DNA of 64,000 nt from positions 574,384 through 638,383 of the forward strand of contig JAIMAU010000001.1 of NCBI GenBank assembly GCA_023511795.1, read 5' to 3'. Position 1 is the first letter of the stretch. Each line of letters starts with the position of its first letter. Shown here in pieces: positions 9,123 to 17,204 of this stretch. A model generated the notes under the pieces. The model had not been told where the DNA came from, did no database searches, and was given only the letters and a program-made list of their open reading frames with translations. The DNA comes from Armatimonadota bacterium (GTDB lineage: Bacteria; Armatimonadota; UBA5829; DTJY01). A program made the position numbers and the translations under genes.

Positions 9123-9162
9123 GACACCCGAGTACGCTCATGTACTCGGGTGTCCTTTTTCT
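9123..9162 (+). terminator. rho-independent terminator after flgD
   Basis: A 13-bp perfect stem (GACACCCGAGTAC at 9123-9135 with GTACTCGGGTGTC at 9142-9154) around the loop GCTCAT is followed directly by CTTTTTCT. This is a textbook intrinsic terminator and marks the end of the flgB-flgD operon. The rest of the 9163-9340 gap shows no gene. Confidence 0.92.
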
Positions 9163-9340
9163 CCCCATCCCATGTGAATTATTCCCAACCTTTGTTGCCA
9201 CTCAAATATAGAATTTCGGCGCTGATTTCCAACGGTAGTAAGATGTTCATCCTATCGCTTAGGAAGACATCCTTCATATATGGGTGAAGTAAGCGTAAAG
9301 TGCGACTCTTCTTTTTGCCTGTTAAAGAGCAAGCGGCTGC

Positions 9341-9356
9341 TGGCACGGAAATTGCT
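9341..9356 (+). promoter_or_regulatory. sigma-54 promoter of the cheX/flgE/mot/fli operon
   Basis: TGGCACGGAAATTGCT matches the RpoN consensus TGGCACG-N4-TTGCW essentially perfectly, with GG (9342-9343) and GC (9354-9355) 10 nt apart. Transcription would begin near 9367, about 50 nt before the first gene at 9416. It follows the terminator of the preceding operon. Confidence 0.88.
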
Positions 9357-9415
9357 GTTAATGTGGCGGCGACGCGTCGTAATACCTGTCGGCAGGAGAT
9401 CCGGGAGGAGATTGT

Positions 9416-9877
9416 TTGAAAGTCGAGTATGTTAACCCATTTGTAGAGGCATCATGCTCCGTGTTGGAGCATGTTTCGGGCGCATTAGTCAAGCCTGGTG
9501 ATTTGTGCCTGCTTGGAAACCCTTTTGGTGTTGCTAGCATCAACATAGCCACAAGAGTTGAAGGAGCTCTTTGCGGCATTGTGGTTCATAGCATGACAGG
9601 TTTGACTGCTCGGCAGCTTGTAAGCCGCATAACTGGAAAGCAGTGTCAGGGCGTTGGCAGGGTGATGTGCGCAGGCTTAACCCAGCTTGGAATGATGTTT
9701 GTTGAGGTTGCTGGCAGGACGCTAGCGAAATACGGCTATCCCTGTGGACTCAGCAGCCCTACCATTTTCCATGGGCTGAATGTGGAGTTCATGTCTGAAT
9801 CGCCTGCTTTGAATATACCGCTAGAGACGGGAGCTGGCGAGGTAAATGTGAGTGTGGCGGTGAGAGGTGATGAGTAA
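9416..9877 (+). CDS. CheX-like protein lacking the catalytic Glu/Asn pair
   Basis: The 153-residue protein resembles CheX of the CheC/CheX/FliY family, CheY-P phosphatases of the chemotaxis system. The start (MKVEYVNPFVEASCSVLEHV) matches the CheX N-terminus, and a second CheX-like helix runs from about residue 83 to 106. Active CheX has Glu and Asn three residues apart on that helix; here the equivalent positions are Gln90 and Met93, so phosphatase activity is unlikely. The start is a TTG with GGGAGGAG (9403-9410) five bases upstream. It heads the second flagellar operon. A structural or regulatory role in the flagellum is inference. Confidence 0.78.
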   Translation: MKVEYVNPFVEASCSVLEHVSGALVKPGDLCLLGNPFGVASINIATRVEGALCGIVVHSMTGLTARQLVSRITGKQCQGVGRVMCAGLTQLGMMFVEVAGRTLAKYGYPCGLSSPTIFHGLNVEFMSESPALNIPLETGAGEVNVSVAVRGDE

Positions 9878-10250
9878 AATCACTCCAGGAGTACAAATAG
9901 AACGCTCAAGTCTAGGGAGACCTGTGCCGATTCGACATGGTAAAGCAAATCATGGTGGTTTTGCTTCGGCATTGGCTAAAGAAAGCGAGCGTCTGGAAGG
10001 GTTGAAGATTTCCTCGCATGCCCAAAAAAGGCTCAACTCCTCAAACGTTGCTTTGTCGGAGTCGGATATTCGGCGCATTGATGGGGCTGTTCAGCGCGCC
10101 AGTGAAAAAGGCGCAAATCAGTCGCTAATAATGCTTGATAATCTGGCTCTTATTGTGAGTGTCAAAAATCGCGTCGTCATTACAGCAATTGATGAAGCTC
10201 GCAACAAAGAGGGAATCTTCACGAATATAGATAGCGTGGTAATCGCTTAA
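9870..10250 (+). CDS. flagellar operon protein, TIGR02530 family
   Basis: This small protein belongs to the conserved family found next to flgD and flgE in many flagellar operons. Recognisable segments are SSHAQKRLNSSNVALSES, then DGAVQRASEKGANQSLIML and VKNRVVITAIDE ending with IFTNIDSVVI. Its molecular role is not established; the location suggests hook assembly. The ATG at 9870 overlaps the CheX-like stop codon by 8 nt, so the two are co-translated. Length is 126 residues. Confidence 0.88.
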   Translation: MSKITPGVQIERSSLGRPVPIRHGKANHGGFASALAKESERLEGLKISSHAQKRLNSSNVALSESDIRRIDGAVQRASEKGANQSLIMLDNLALIVSVKNRVVITAIDEARNKEGIFTNIDSVVIA

Positions 10251-10296
10251 GGAGGTGAGGTTCGGACCAGGAAAACTTACGTTCACAAAATATGTT

Positions 10297-10326
10297 CGGG
10301 GTCGGACCTCTGCTGAGGAGACCCCG
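10297..10326 (+). repeat. stable hairpin in the flgE leader
   Basis: CGGGGTC (10297-10303) pairs with GACCCCG (10320-10326), enclosing a second stem CCTC/GAGG with loop TGCT. The element sits in the 148-nt gap upstream of flgE and has no T-run, so it is not an intrinsic terminator. An octamer-like TCGGACC occurs both before it (10262-10268) and inside it (10302-10308) and could form alternative pairings. Confidence 0.5.
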
Positions 10327-10398
10327 TGTCGCTTGATAGGCGAGCGGTACACAAAGTCAAGCTCATTTATCGAGTTTCTTCAGGAGGTCAATTAGAGC

Positions 10399-11649
10399 AT
10401 GATTCAAGCGATGTACAATGGTGTCTCGGGCTTACGAGCTCACAAGACACAAATGGACGTAATTAGTAACAATGTCGCAAATATCAATACGGTTGGCTTT
10501 AAAGCTTGCAGAGTGAACTTTAGAGAGATGCTTAGCCAAACTATAAGAGGGGCAACCGCACCAAAATCTGGCGGATTGGGTGGAACAGACCCTGTCCAGA
10601 TAGGGTTGGGAACGAGTATAGGCAGTATTGATACTCTCTATTCCCAAGGTTCTCTCATTGCTACCGGGAAGGCTACCGATGTGGCAATTGAGGGTAGCGG
10701 TTTCTTCATTCTTACTGATGGCCAAAGCAAATACTATACCAGAGATGGGTCTTTCCAGCTTGACTCTGAAGGCTATCTGGTGTCATCTGGTTCGGGTATG
10801 AAGGTTCTAGGCTGGGCGGCTGATCCAAATACAGGGGAAATAAACACAACCTCCCCTGTAACGTTTGAATCAGCGATACGCCTTCCTGTAGGTCAGCTAG
10901 TGATTTCACGACAGACAACCTCCATAACTTATGGAGGAAACTTAGATGCAGGTTCTGAGGCTGGACAGGGCTATACCATAAGCGTTGAGATATATGACTC
11001 GCTGGGTGCGCCTCATACGCTTACGGTACTTTTCACAAAAACCACAAATGATGGTGAATGGACATGGGAAGCTGGAAGTCCTGATGCCGAACCAAGTTCG
11101 TCTGTCGGAAGCGGAACTATAGTTTTTGATTCATCTGGTAACTGCACAACAGCGACGGGTAATATCTCGCTAACATTGGCATTTCCAAATGGAGCGAGTA
11201 GCCCAATTTCAGCTACGCTTGATTTTAGGGGCATTACTCAATTGGCAGGAGAGACTACCATTTGCCCGACGTCGCAGAACGGCCTACCACTAGGCGGTTT
11301 GGATAGTTTTACAATTGGCAAGGACGGCGTCATATCGGGGTTTTTCACAAATGGTATGTGTAGTCCTCTCGGACAGATTGCCCTTGCCCAGTTCAGTAAC
11401 CCATCGGGTCTGAGCCGCGTTGGCGGCAACCTGTTGGTTGAGACCAGCAATTCTGGACTACCACAGATTGGCCAAGCATCGGTCGGTAGCTTAGGGAATA
11501 TCACTGCTGGTTTCCTGGAGTCATCTAATGTGGATTTGCCAACCGAGTTTGCCAATATGATAGTTGCGCAGAGAGGTTTTCAGGCAAACTCAAGAATAAT
11601 TACAACCGCAGACGAGATACTTCAGGAATTGGTGCAGCTTAAGCGATAG
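10399..11649 (+). CDS. flgE: flagellar hook protein FlgE
   Basis: FlgE builds the hook, the universal joint between rod and filament. The N-terminal rod/hook motif (MDVISNNVANINTVGFKA) and the C-terminal signature (VDLPTEFANMIVAQRGFQANSRIITTADEILQELV) are both complete, with a central D1/D2 hook domain between them (416 residues). The ATG at 10399 follows AGGAGGTCAATTAGAGC. It is preceded by a structured 148-nt spacer and followed by a hairpin. Confidence 0.96.
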   Translation: MIQAMYNGVSGLRAHKTQMDVISNNVANINTVGFKACRVNFREMLSQTIRGATAPKSGGLGGTDPVQIGLGTSIGSIDTLYSQGSLIATGKATDVAIEGSGFFILTDGQSKYYTRDGSFQLDSEGYLVSSGSGMKVLGWAADPNTGEINTTSPVTFESAIRLPVGQLVISRQTTSITYGGNLDAGSEAGQGYTISVEIYDSLGAPHTLTVLFTKTTNDGEWTWEAGSPDAEPSSSVGSGTIVFDSSGNCTTATGNISLTLAFPNGASSPISATLDFRGITQLAGETTICPTSQNGLPLGGLDSFTIGKDGVISGFFTNGMCSPLGQIALAQFSNPSGLSRVGGNLLVETSNSGLPQIGQASVGSLGNITAGFLESSNVDLPTEFANMIVAQRGFQANSRIITTADEILQELVQLKR

Positions 11650-11687
11650 CGCTGTGGTATTTGCCTTTCGCCGGGCATAATCGGTAG

Positions 11688-11712
11688 GGGGTGGAATTCA
11701 AAATTCCACCCC
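11688..11712 (+). repeat. perfect 11-bp hairpin between flgE and flbD
   Basis: GGGGTGGAATT (11688-11698) and AATTCCACCCC (11702-11712) form a perfect stem with the loop CAA. No T-run follows, so it is more likely an mRNA-stabilising or partial-attenuation element downstream of the highly expressed hook gene than a full terminator. Confidence 0.55.
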
Positions 11713-11746
11713 TGCGATTAGCCTTGATGAAAGTAAGGTGTTGCAA

Positions 11747-11977
11747 ATGATTGCTGTGAAGCTAATAAACGGCACGGAAATAATTTTGAATTCTGATCTT
11801 ATAGAGTTCATAGAAGCAACGCCGGATACGGTAATCTCGCTTTCGAACGGAAAGAAAATGATTGTTAAAGAATCCGTGTCTGAGGTTGTTGAAAAAATTA
11901 TAAATTTTCGAAGGCAGATTGGCATTACCATTAAGGGATTAAAGGTTGCCGAATCTTCGTGCGTTGATGAGGACTAA
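11747..11977 (+). CDS. flbD: flagellar FlbD family protein (small form)
   Basis: This small protein of 76 residues belongs to the short FlbD family (YlzI-like) that lies between flgE and motA or fliL in many flagellar operons. It begins MIAVKLINGTEIILNSDLIEFIE and contains ETTPDT-like and LSNGKK segments typical of the family. It is unrelated to the Caulobacter transcription factor of the same name. The ATG at 11747 follows TAAGGTG, whereas the longer reading frame would need a GTG at 11738 without a ribosome-binding site. Function is unknown. Confidence 0.9.
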   Translation: MIAVKLINGTEIILNSDLIEFIEATPDTVISLSNGKKMIVKESVSEVVEKIINFRRQIGITIKGLKVAESSCVDED

Positions 11978-11995
11978 ATAAAGGGCAGATGAATA

Positions 11996-12781
11996 ATGGA
12001 TATTGCTACCGTAGTTGGTTTAATTCTCGCATGGGGAGCAATACTAACTGCATTGATAATGGAGGGTGGTAAGGTTACAGACCTTATCAACCCTTCTGCG
12101 TTTGTTTTAGTTGCCTTGGGTACAGCAGGTGCAACTACAATCTCGTTTTCAATGAAGCATATTCTAAGTTTGCCAGGTGTTATTCGCAACGCATTTTTTA
12201 GCAAAGAAACTGACATGCGGGAGATTATCAATACCATGGTGGAATTTGCCCGTTTGGCACGTCGTGAAGGCATACTTGTTCTCGAGCAAGAAGCCATGAA
12301 CCTTGATAACAAGTTTTTGCAAATGGGCATCCAGCTTGTGGTTGATGGCACACCATCTGAGATGGTTCGGGAAATTCTAGAGACCGAAATAGCTTCACTT
12401 GAGGAGAGACACAAGGTTGGTGAGAGCATTTTCTCCACTATGGGTGGATTTTCACCTACCCTTGGCATTATTGGTACGGTCATGGGTCTTATTCACATGC
12501 TTGCCAGTTTGGACGAGCCAGGAAGAATGGGACCCGCAATTGCCGCTGCATTCATTGCAACTTTATATGGTGTTTCGTTTGCAAATTTAATCTTTCTTCC
12601 CATTGGTTCGAAGCTTAAGGTGCGGACGGCCGAAGAGGTTACTACTTATGAGATGATGATTGAAGGCATTTTGTCAATTCAAGCGGGTGACAATCCAAGA
12701 ATGGTAGAAGCAAAGATGATGGCTTACCTCCCACCTAAGCTCAGGCAGAACGTGACCACACATGCAGCAAGTCAGGAGTAA
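11996..12781 (+). CDS. motA: flagellar motor stator protein MotA
   Basis: MotA is the pentameric cytoplasmic-membrane stator subunit that pushes on FliG, driven by ion flow through MotAB. The 261-residue protein has four membrane segments (about 2-22, 32-52, 145-167 and 180-200). It has the conserved cytoplasmic loop with ARREGILVLEQEA and the conserved channel region SPTLGIIGTVMGLI. MotB follows one base after its stop codon. Confidence 0.95.
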   Translation: MDIATVVGLILAWGAILTALIMEGGKVTDLINPSAFVLVALGTAGATTISFSMKHILSLPGVIRNAFFSKETDMREIINTMVEFARLARREGILVLEQEAMNLDNKFLQMGIQLVVDGTPSEMVREILETEIASLEERHKVGESIFSTMGGFSPTLGIIGTVMGLIHMLASLDEPGRMGPAIAAAFIATLYGVSFANLIFLPIGSKLKVRTAEEVTTYEMMIEGILSIQAGDNPRMVEAKMMAYLPPKLRQNVTTHAASQE

Positions 12782-12782
12782 G

Positions 12783-13646
12783 ATGGAACGTCGTCGTAAA
12801 TCATCTGGAGGAGAAGGTGGCGGAGGCGGCCATGACGGAGGCGGCACTCTCCGTTGGTTGCTTACCTATGCAGATATGATTACGTTGTTAATGGCTTTCT
12901 TTATTATGCTCTATTCGATGTCAATTTTGAATTTGAATAAGTTTCGCCAGGTGGCTATCTCAATTAGAAGTGGTTTTGGTGGGTTTGCGGAAGGACAAGG
13001 CAAATCTATTCTTGGAACAAGCGGACAATTTAGTGTGAAGCCGAGCCCAATAATAGGAGAAAGTGTGGGCGTGCCCTGGAAGGTAGTAAAGAAAATCCAG
13101 CGGTTTGTGCAAGAAGAAGACTTAGGCAAGTCAGTTAGATTGCGCGCAGATGAGAGAGGGTTAATTGTTAGCTTGGCTACCGATGAGATTATGTTTGCTA
13201 AGGGAAGTGCAGAGTTGTCACCCAAGGCAAAGGAAATAATTGGGGTTGTCGCTGATGTCCTTAAAGACATACCAAACTCAATTCGTGTCGAAGGGCATGC
13301 CTGTAACTTGCCTGTCTCATCAGCAAAATATCCATCAAATTGGGAGCTTTCAACGGCACGTGCTACGACTGTCGTTCGATACTTAATCGAAGTGCTTGGT
13401 TTCCCGGCAGACAGGCTTTCGGCGGCTGGTTATGCCGATACTAAGCCTATTGCACCCAATAATTGCGAGGCAAACCGCGCACTAAACAGGCGTGTGGATA
13501 TAGTAGTGCTAAATTCCGAATGGGAACAGCCAAGGGAGGAATCCAATGAGCATCGTAAACGAGAAGTCGGGAAGGTTGCAGATAGCAATAATAATCGCGG
13601 TGGTGCTGGCATTGGTTCTAGGAGCAGGGGCGTTCACGTTCACTAA
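12783..13646 (+). CDS. motB: flagellar motor protein MotB with overlapping C-terminal tail
   Basis: MotB anchors the stator to peptidoglycan and carries the ion-binding Asp. A Gly-rich N-terminus is followed by the single membrane helix with Asp31 (TYADMITLLMAFFIMLYSMS) and an OmpA-like domain (IRVEGHACNLP, then ELSTARATTVVRYL and NRALNRRVDIVV). The ATG at 12783 has AGGAG (12775-12779) before it, and the 20-nt longer version is not supported. The reading frame continues 33 codons past the fliL start (13546), giving a 101-nt out-of-frame overlap and a basic, unconserved tail. Confidence 0.93.
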   Translation: MERRRKSSGGEGGGGGHDGGGTLRWLLTYADMITLLMAFFIMLYSMSILNLNKFRQVAISIRSGFGGFAEGQGKSILGTSGQFSVKPSPIIGESVGVPWKVVKKIQRFVQEEDLGKSVRLRADERGLIVSLATDEIMFAKGSAELSPKAKEIIGVVADVLKDIPNSIRVEGHACNLPVSSAKYPSNWELSTARATTVVRYLIEVLGFPADRLSAAGYADTKPIAPNNCEANRALNRRVDIVVLNSEWEQPREESNEHRKREVGKVADSNNNRGGAGIGSRSRGVHVH

Positions 13647-14001
13647 AATAATCAAAAAACCAAGAGGTAAGGCAGCTCAAACAAAACCAGTAGAGCTTTC
13701 CGAATGGAAATTGCCTGAATTTATAGTGAATCTTGCAGACACCGACGAGCCACGCTACCTTAAAGTCGACTTGGTGCTTGAGGTTGAAGGAAAGTCCAAC
13801 AAAGGCGAGGAGGGTGGCAATGCTGAGGAGGCAAAGGCTAGGGATGCCATCATATCCGTATTGTCTCGAAAACATTTTTCAGAGTTACTGACAGAATCAG
13901 GCAAGAAACGCCTCAAATCAGAACTCAAGAATGCCCTCAATTCCAGATTAAAAGATATTGAAGTAGTAAATGTTTACTTTACTTCTTTTGCGATGCAATA
14001 G
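13546..14001 (+). CDS. fliL: flagellar basal body-associated protein FliL
   Basis: FliL is a single-pass membrane protein that surrounds or supports stator units. The 151-residue sequence has a membrane helix at about 11-33, a Lys/Pro-rich linker and the periplasmic FliL domain ending KDIEVVNVYFTSFAMQ, which matches the family C-terminus. The ATG at 13546 lies inside motB, five bases after AGGGAGGA (13533-13540), so the ribosome-binding site is also within motB. Confidence 0.92.
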   Translation: MSIVNEKSGRLQIAIIIAVVLALVLGAGAFTFTKIIKKPRGKAAQTKPVELSEWKLPEFIVNLADTDEPRYLKVDLVLEVEGKSNKGEEGGNAEEAKARDAIISVLSRKHFSELLTESGKKRLKSELKNALNSRLKDIEVVNVYFTSFAMQ

Positions 14002-14021
14002 CTAACGATTGGGTTAGTTGG

Positions 14022-14037
14022 CCTGCCATTTAGCAGG
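14022..14037 (+). promoter_or_regulatory. hairpin covering the fliM ribosome-binding site
   Basis: CCTGC (14022-14026) pairs with GCAGG (14033-14037). The right arm contains the AGG of the fliM ribosome-binding site AGGAAAG, so the hairpin could limit FliM translation unless ribosomes from upstream unfold it. The stem is short, so this is tentative. Confidence 0.3.
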
Positions 14038-14045
14038 AAAGAATT

Positions 14046-15029
14046 ATGAAGAAACAGTTTGTGAAAAAAGAAGCGGATATCTGCTCAGGGACTATGAGCA
14101 AGTCAAGCGAAGGTGCTGTTGGAACGCCGGAGGTGCGACCATATGACTTTGTGCACCCTGATAAGCTTTCAAAGTCGAACCTTCGAGCTCTTAGGCTCGT
14201 GTTTTCAGGTTTAGAGCGCCCATGGACAGCAACTATTTCGACAAAGCTTAGAACCGAGACCCAAGCAAGCCTATTGTCCTTTGAGCAGATGCCGTTCAGT
14301 AAATATGCAGAGTCTGTATCAGAAAACACTGTTTTCTTCACTATTGTAATGCCGCCGCTCCGCGGATATGCAATTGTCGACATCTCTCCAGAGTTTGCAT
14401 TGAAGTTGATCGACCGACTAGCAGGTGGCAAGGGTGAAATGCTACGTCAAGTCAGGGGGCTCACTGAAATTGAACGGCGAATTACTGGACGTTTTATTAG
14501 CAGTCTGATGCCAGGTCTTATTGATGCTTGGAAGCCTGTAACTAGCGTGGAAGCCGTCATTTCAGAATCTTTCTCATCGGTGGAAGATATTGAAATTGAG
14601 CCACAGGAATTAGTGTTGGTTGTGGGTATGGCATTGAATTCCGCTTTGGGTGAACATCAAATTAAAATTGTCTTGCCAGTTAGCTCTCTTGACCCTGTGC
14701 TTAAGTTATTAGACCCACAGAGGTGGTTAAAGAGTGAAGCTTCAGATAAGTCAACTCCTACGCAAACCCTGGCTGTTTTGCTTAATGATATTCCCATACC
14801 TGCATCTGTCCAATTGGGTCGGGCACAAGTCAGTGTTCAGGATGTATTAGATATGGAAGTCGGAGATGTAGTAAGGCTTGACAGCAAGGTAAATGATCCG
14901 CTCTTAGTTCGAATCGGCGATGAGGTAAGGTTCCTTGCGAGGCCTGGTCTCGTAGGTAAGCGTGTATCAGTTCAGGTTATTGATAAGATTGAGCAATGCA
15001 TGGAGAAATGCGCTGTTTCAGAATCATAA
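14046..15029 (+). CDS. fliM: flagellar motor switch protein FliM without canonical CheY-binding peptide
   Basis: FliM forms the middle of the C ring and normally binds CheY-P through an N-terminal EIDALL-type peptide. The middle CheC-like domain is clear (LSKSNLRALRLVFSGLER, then FSKYAESVSENTVFF and LTEIERRITGRF), as is the C-terminal SpoA/FliN-like domain (VQLGRAQVSVQDVLDMEVGDVV). The first 25 residues have only a weak KKEADIC segment and no EIDALL motif. An in-frame stop at 14031 excludes a longer upstream start. Length is 327 residues. Confidence 0.93.
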   Translation: MKKQFVKKEADICSGTMSKSSEGAVGTPEVRPYDFVHPDKLSKSNLRALRLVFSGLERPWTATISTKLRTETQASLLSFEQMPFSKYAESVSENTVFFTIVMPPLRGYAIVDISPEFALKLIDRLAGGKGEMLRQVRGLTEIERRITGRFISSLMPGLIDAWKPVTSVEAVISESFSSVEDIEIEPQELVLVVGMALNSALGEHQIKIVLPVSSLDPVLKLLDPQRWLKSEASDKSTPTQTLAVLLNDIPIPASVQLGRAQVSVQDVLDMEVGDVVRLDSKVNDPLLVRIGDEVRFLARPGLVGKRVSVQVIDKIEQCMEKCAVSES

Positions 15030-15056
15030 TCACAACAAACAAAAGAGGTAAAGAAT

Positions 15057-15524
15057 ATGAGCCAACAAGAAGAAAGAGCCCAAAAAAGCGAAGTAGTTGA
15101 ACAGCCACCTACGGAAGAGGCAATTCATGCTAATAACTCAATTGAATCACCGAAGGTTGAGCTATCCGTAGTAGAAGGAAATGCTGAGGAGGAAAATTCT
15201 TCGGGCAGCTCGGTACGGCCGGTACGTTTTGGCCAAATTTCGCCGACTGCGGGTGTAGGCGGTCAGAGTTCAATAGACCTTATCCTTGATGTCAGTTTGG
15301 ATTTGAGTGTGGAACTTGGGCGAACTAACATCCCAGTGCGTGATGTTCTTCAACTTGGCCCGGGTTCGATAATCGAACTTGACAAGTTAGCGGGAGAGCC
15401 GGTCGATATCATGGTTAACGGCAAGTTGATTGCAAGGGGCGAGGTTGTTGTCATTGATGAAAACTTTGGTGTTCGGTTAACGGAAATTGCAAGTTGCTCG
15501 GAGCGATTGCTCAAAGCTGCGTAG
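15057..15524 (+). CDS. fliN: flagellar motor switch protein FliN
   Basis: FliN forms the base ring of the C ring and docks FliH during export. The C-terminal SpoA domain (about 80-150: ILDVSLDLSVELGRTNIPVRDVLQLGPGSIIELDK and then VNGKLIARGEVVVIDENFGVRLTEI, shown here by its key segments) is highly typical. The first 75 residues are acidic and low in complexity. It is a true FliN and not the FliY form, because no CheC phosphatase domain is attached. The start is the ATG at 15057 after AGAGGTAAAG. Confidence 0.95.
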   Translation: MSQQEERAQKSEVVEQPPTEEAIHANNSIESPKVELSVVEGNAEEENSSGSSVRPVRFGQISPTAGVGGQSSIDLILDVSLDLSVELGRTNIPVRDVLQLGPGSIIELDKLAGEPVDIMVNGKLIARGEVVVIDENFGVRLTEIASCSERLLKAA

Positions 15525-15534
15525 AGGTGTTAGG

Positions 15535-16461
15535 ATGAAAACTCTGCTTGTTGTAAAGTGCCTGTTATATGTGCTGATGGCTGCATGTTCTTGTGGACGT
15601 GTGCTTTCTGCAGGTGCGGCAGAAAGCCAAGGAATAAATGATAGCGGAGCGGCATTGACGACAGCAATTGATGCCCAGGCAGATAATGCGACCTCAGATA
15701 ACTTGGATTCATTGGATAAATCATCTCAGGAAACGCCGGTCATCATCCCAATAATTCCAGAAGATAAAAAAGCTACACCAGCAGTTTCTGTCAGCGAGGT
15801 AACCGAACCTCGAAAAGCAAAAGAAGAAGGCAGGCGAAGCAAGCCTGTTCGGCGTGCGCCACTGTACCCAGCAAGTGTGGTTGTGCAAATAAATGACTCG
15901 CAAACTTCGAAAAGGGCAGAGCCTTCACCGTATGTTATTGAAAAGAAGCGCCCAGATAAGATAGCACTCCTTTCAAATTACCAAAGAACTAATCGAGAGC
16001 CTGCCAAGAAGGAGACATCTACCATTGCTGTTGTTCTCTCCATGGTACTCAAGCTCTCTATAGTTTTAGGGCTTGCATATTTTACAATTTTGCTATTGAA
16101 ATGGGTTTCATCGCGAAGAAACCTGTTGCCTAACAACCATGATTTAAAGATGGTTGCATCAGCTAAACTTTCAGCAAATAGTACTCTGCACATTGTTAAT
16201 GTAAGAGGGAAAAGCCTTTTAATAGGGTGCGGTGGAGGCCAAGTGAGTCTTCTATGTGATCTGGGGGACGTATCTGAAGAAGGGTTGTCTCAATCTAACG
16301 GTCTTTTTATGGAGTATCTTGAGAAATACTCGAAGGAAGAAGCGCGACATGGTCCTGCTGGGAGGATTGCTGGCCTCTTGCGGGACTGCACGGCATATCT
16401 GCGCGAGCGTAGTCATGTCTTTGCCAGAGCGTCAGGTAGAGGTGTGAATGATGAGGGCTAG
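15535..16461 (+). CDS. fliO: flagellar biosynthetic protein FliO-like
   Basis: FliO helps assemble the FliP core of the export gate. The 308-residue protein has an N-terminal hydrophobic signal-like segment (about 1-30), a low-complexity Ser/Lys/Glu linker, and a membrane helix near residues 162-190. The cytoplasmic FliO domain ([29 protein letters not shown] in part) follows. The ATG at 15535 follows AGAGGTGTTAGG and is preferred over an upstream GTG at 15487 that would run into fliN. It overlaps fliP by 14 nt. Divergent in sequence but in the FliO position. Confidence 0.82.
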   Translation: MKTLLVVKCLLYVLMAACSCGRVLSAGAAESQGINDSGAALTTAIDAQADNATSDNLDSLDKSSQETPVIIPIIPEDKKATPAVSVSEVTEPRKAKEEGRRSKPVRRAPLYPASVVVQINDSQTSKRAEPSPYVIEKKRPDKIALLSNYQRTNREPAKKETSTIAVVLSMVLKLSIVLGLAYFTILLLKWVSSRRNLLPNNHDLKMVASAKLSANSTLHIVNVRGKSLLIGCGGGQVSLLCDLGDVSEEGLSQSNGLFMEYLEKYSKEEARHGPAGRIAGLLRDCTAYLRERSHVFARASGRGVNDEG

Positions 16462-17194
16462 GATTTTGACGGCAGGGTATGCGCTGTTTGGCTTTTTCGG
16501 TACCGCAGCGGCAGAGCCCGTAATTCCAAAGCTAAATATTGGCATCGAGGCGGCAAACAGTCCCCAAGATGTTTCTGTGAGCCTGCAAATCCTTCTAATC
16601 CTTACGGTTCTGTCGCTTGCGCCGGCAATGCTAATCATGCTGACATCGTTTACAAGAATCGTAATCGTTCTCTCATTCACTAGGAGTGCGCTTGGTACTG
16701 CTCAGGTGCCGCCAAATTCGGTACTGATTGGATTAGCGCTTTTCCTTACCTTTTTTACTATGGCGCCGATATTTATTAATATAAACGACGCGGCACTCCA
16801 GCCGTACCTGCATAGGGAAATAAGCTTCGATGAGGCACTTGACCGCGCGTCCTCGCCAATAAGGGATTTCATGTTCGCTCAGGTAAGAGAGAAAGATATC
16901 GCGCTTTTCGTAAATCTTGCGCGTATTGAGCAGCCGAATAGTGAATCTGATGTGCCAATGTACGTGCTTATTCCTGCATTTTTAATTAGCGAACTATATA
17001 AGGCTTTCAGCATTGGATTCATGATCTTCATCCCATTCTTGGTAATAGACATGGTTATTGCAGTAACCCTGATGTCTATGGGCATGATGATGCTTCCGCC
17101 CGTGGTGATCTCGCTTCCTTTTAAAATTTTGCTTTTTGTGCTTGTAGATGGTTGGCACTTAATCGCTCAATCGCTCACAATGAGCTTTCACTGA
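16448..17194 (+). CDS. fliP: flagellar export gate protein FliP
   Basis: FliP is the pentameric core of the export gate. A cleavable signal peptide (about 1-22, ending TAAAEP) is followed by membrane helices with the FliP motifs [27 protein letters not shown] in segments, [16 protein letters not shown], and the C-terminal [15 protein letters not shown]. The start at 16448 overlaps the fliO end, with GTAGAGG just upstream. Length is 248 residues. Confidence 0.97.
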   Translation: MMRARILTAGYALFGFFGTAAAEPVIPKLNIGIEAANSPQDVSVSLQILLILTVLSLAPAMLIMLTSFTRIVIVLSFTRSALGTAQVPPNSVLIGLALFLTFFTMAPIFININDAALQPYLHREISFDEALDRASSPIRDFMFAQVREKDIALFVNLARIEQPNSESDVPMYVLIPAFLISELYKAFSIGFMIFIPFLVIDMVIAVTLMSMGMMMLPPVVISLPFKILLFVLVDGWHLIAQSLTMSFH

Positions 17195-17204
17195 GGTGTA
17201 GACT

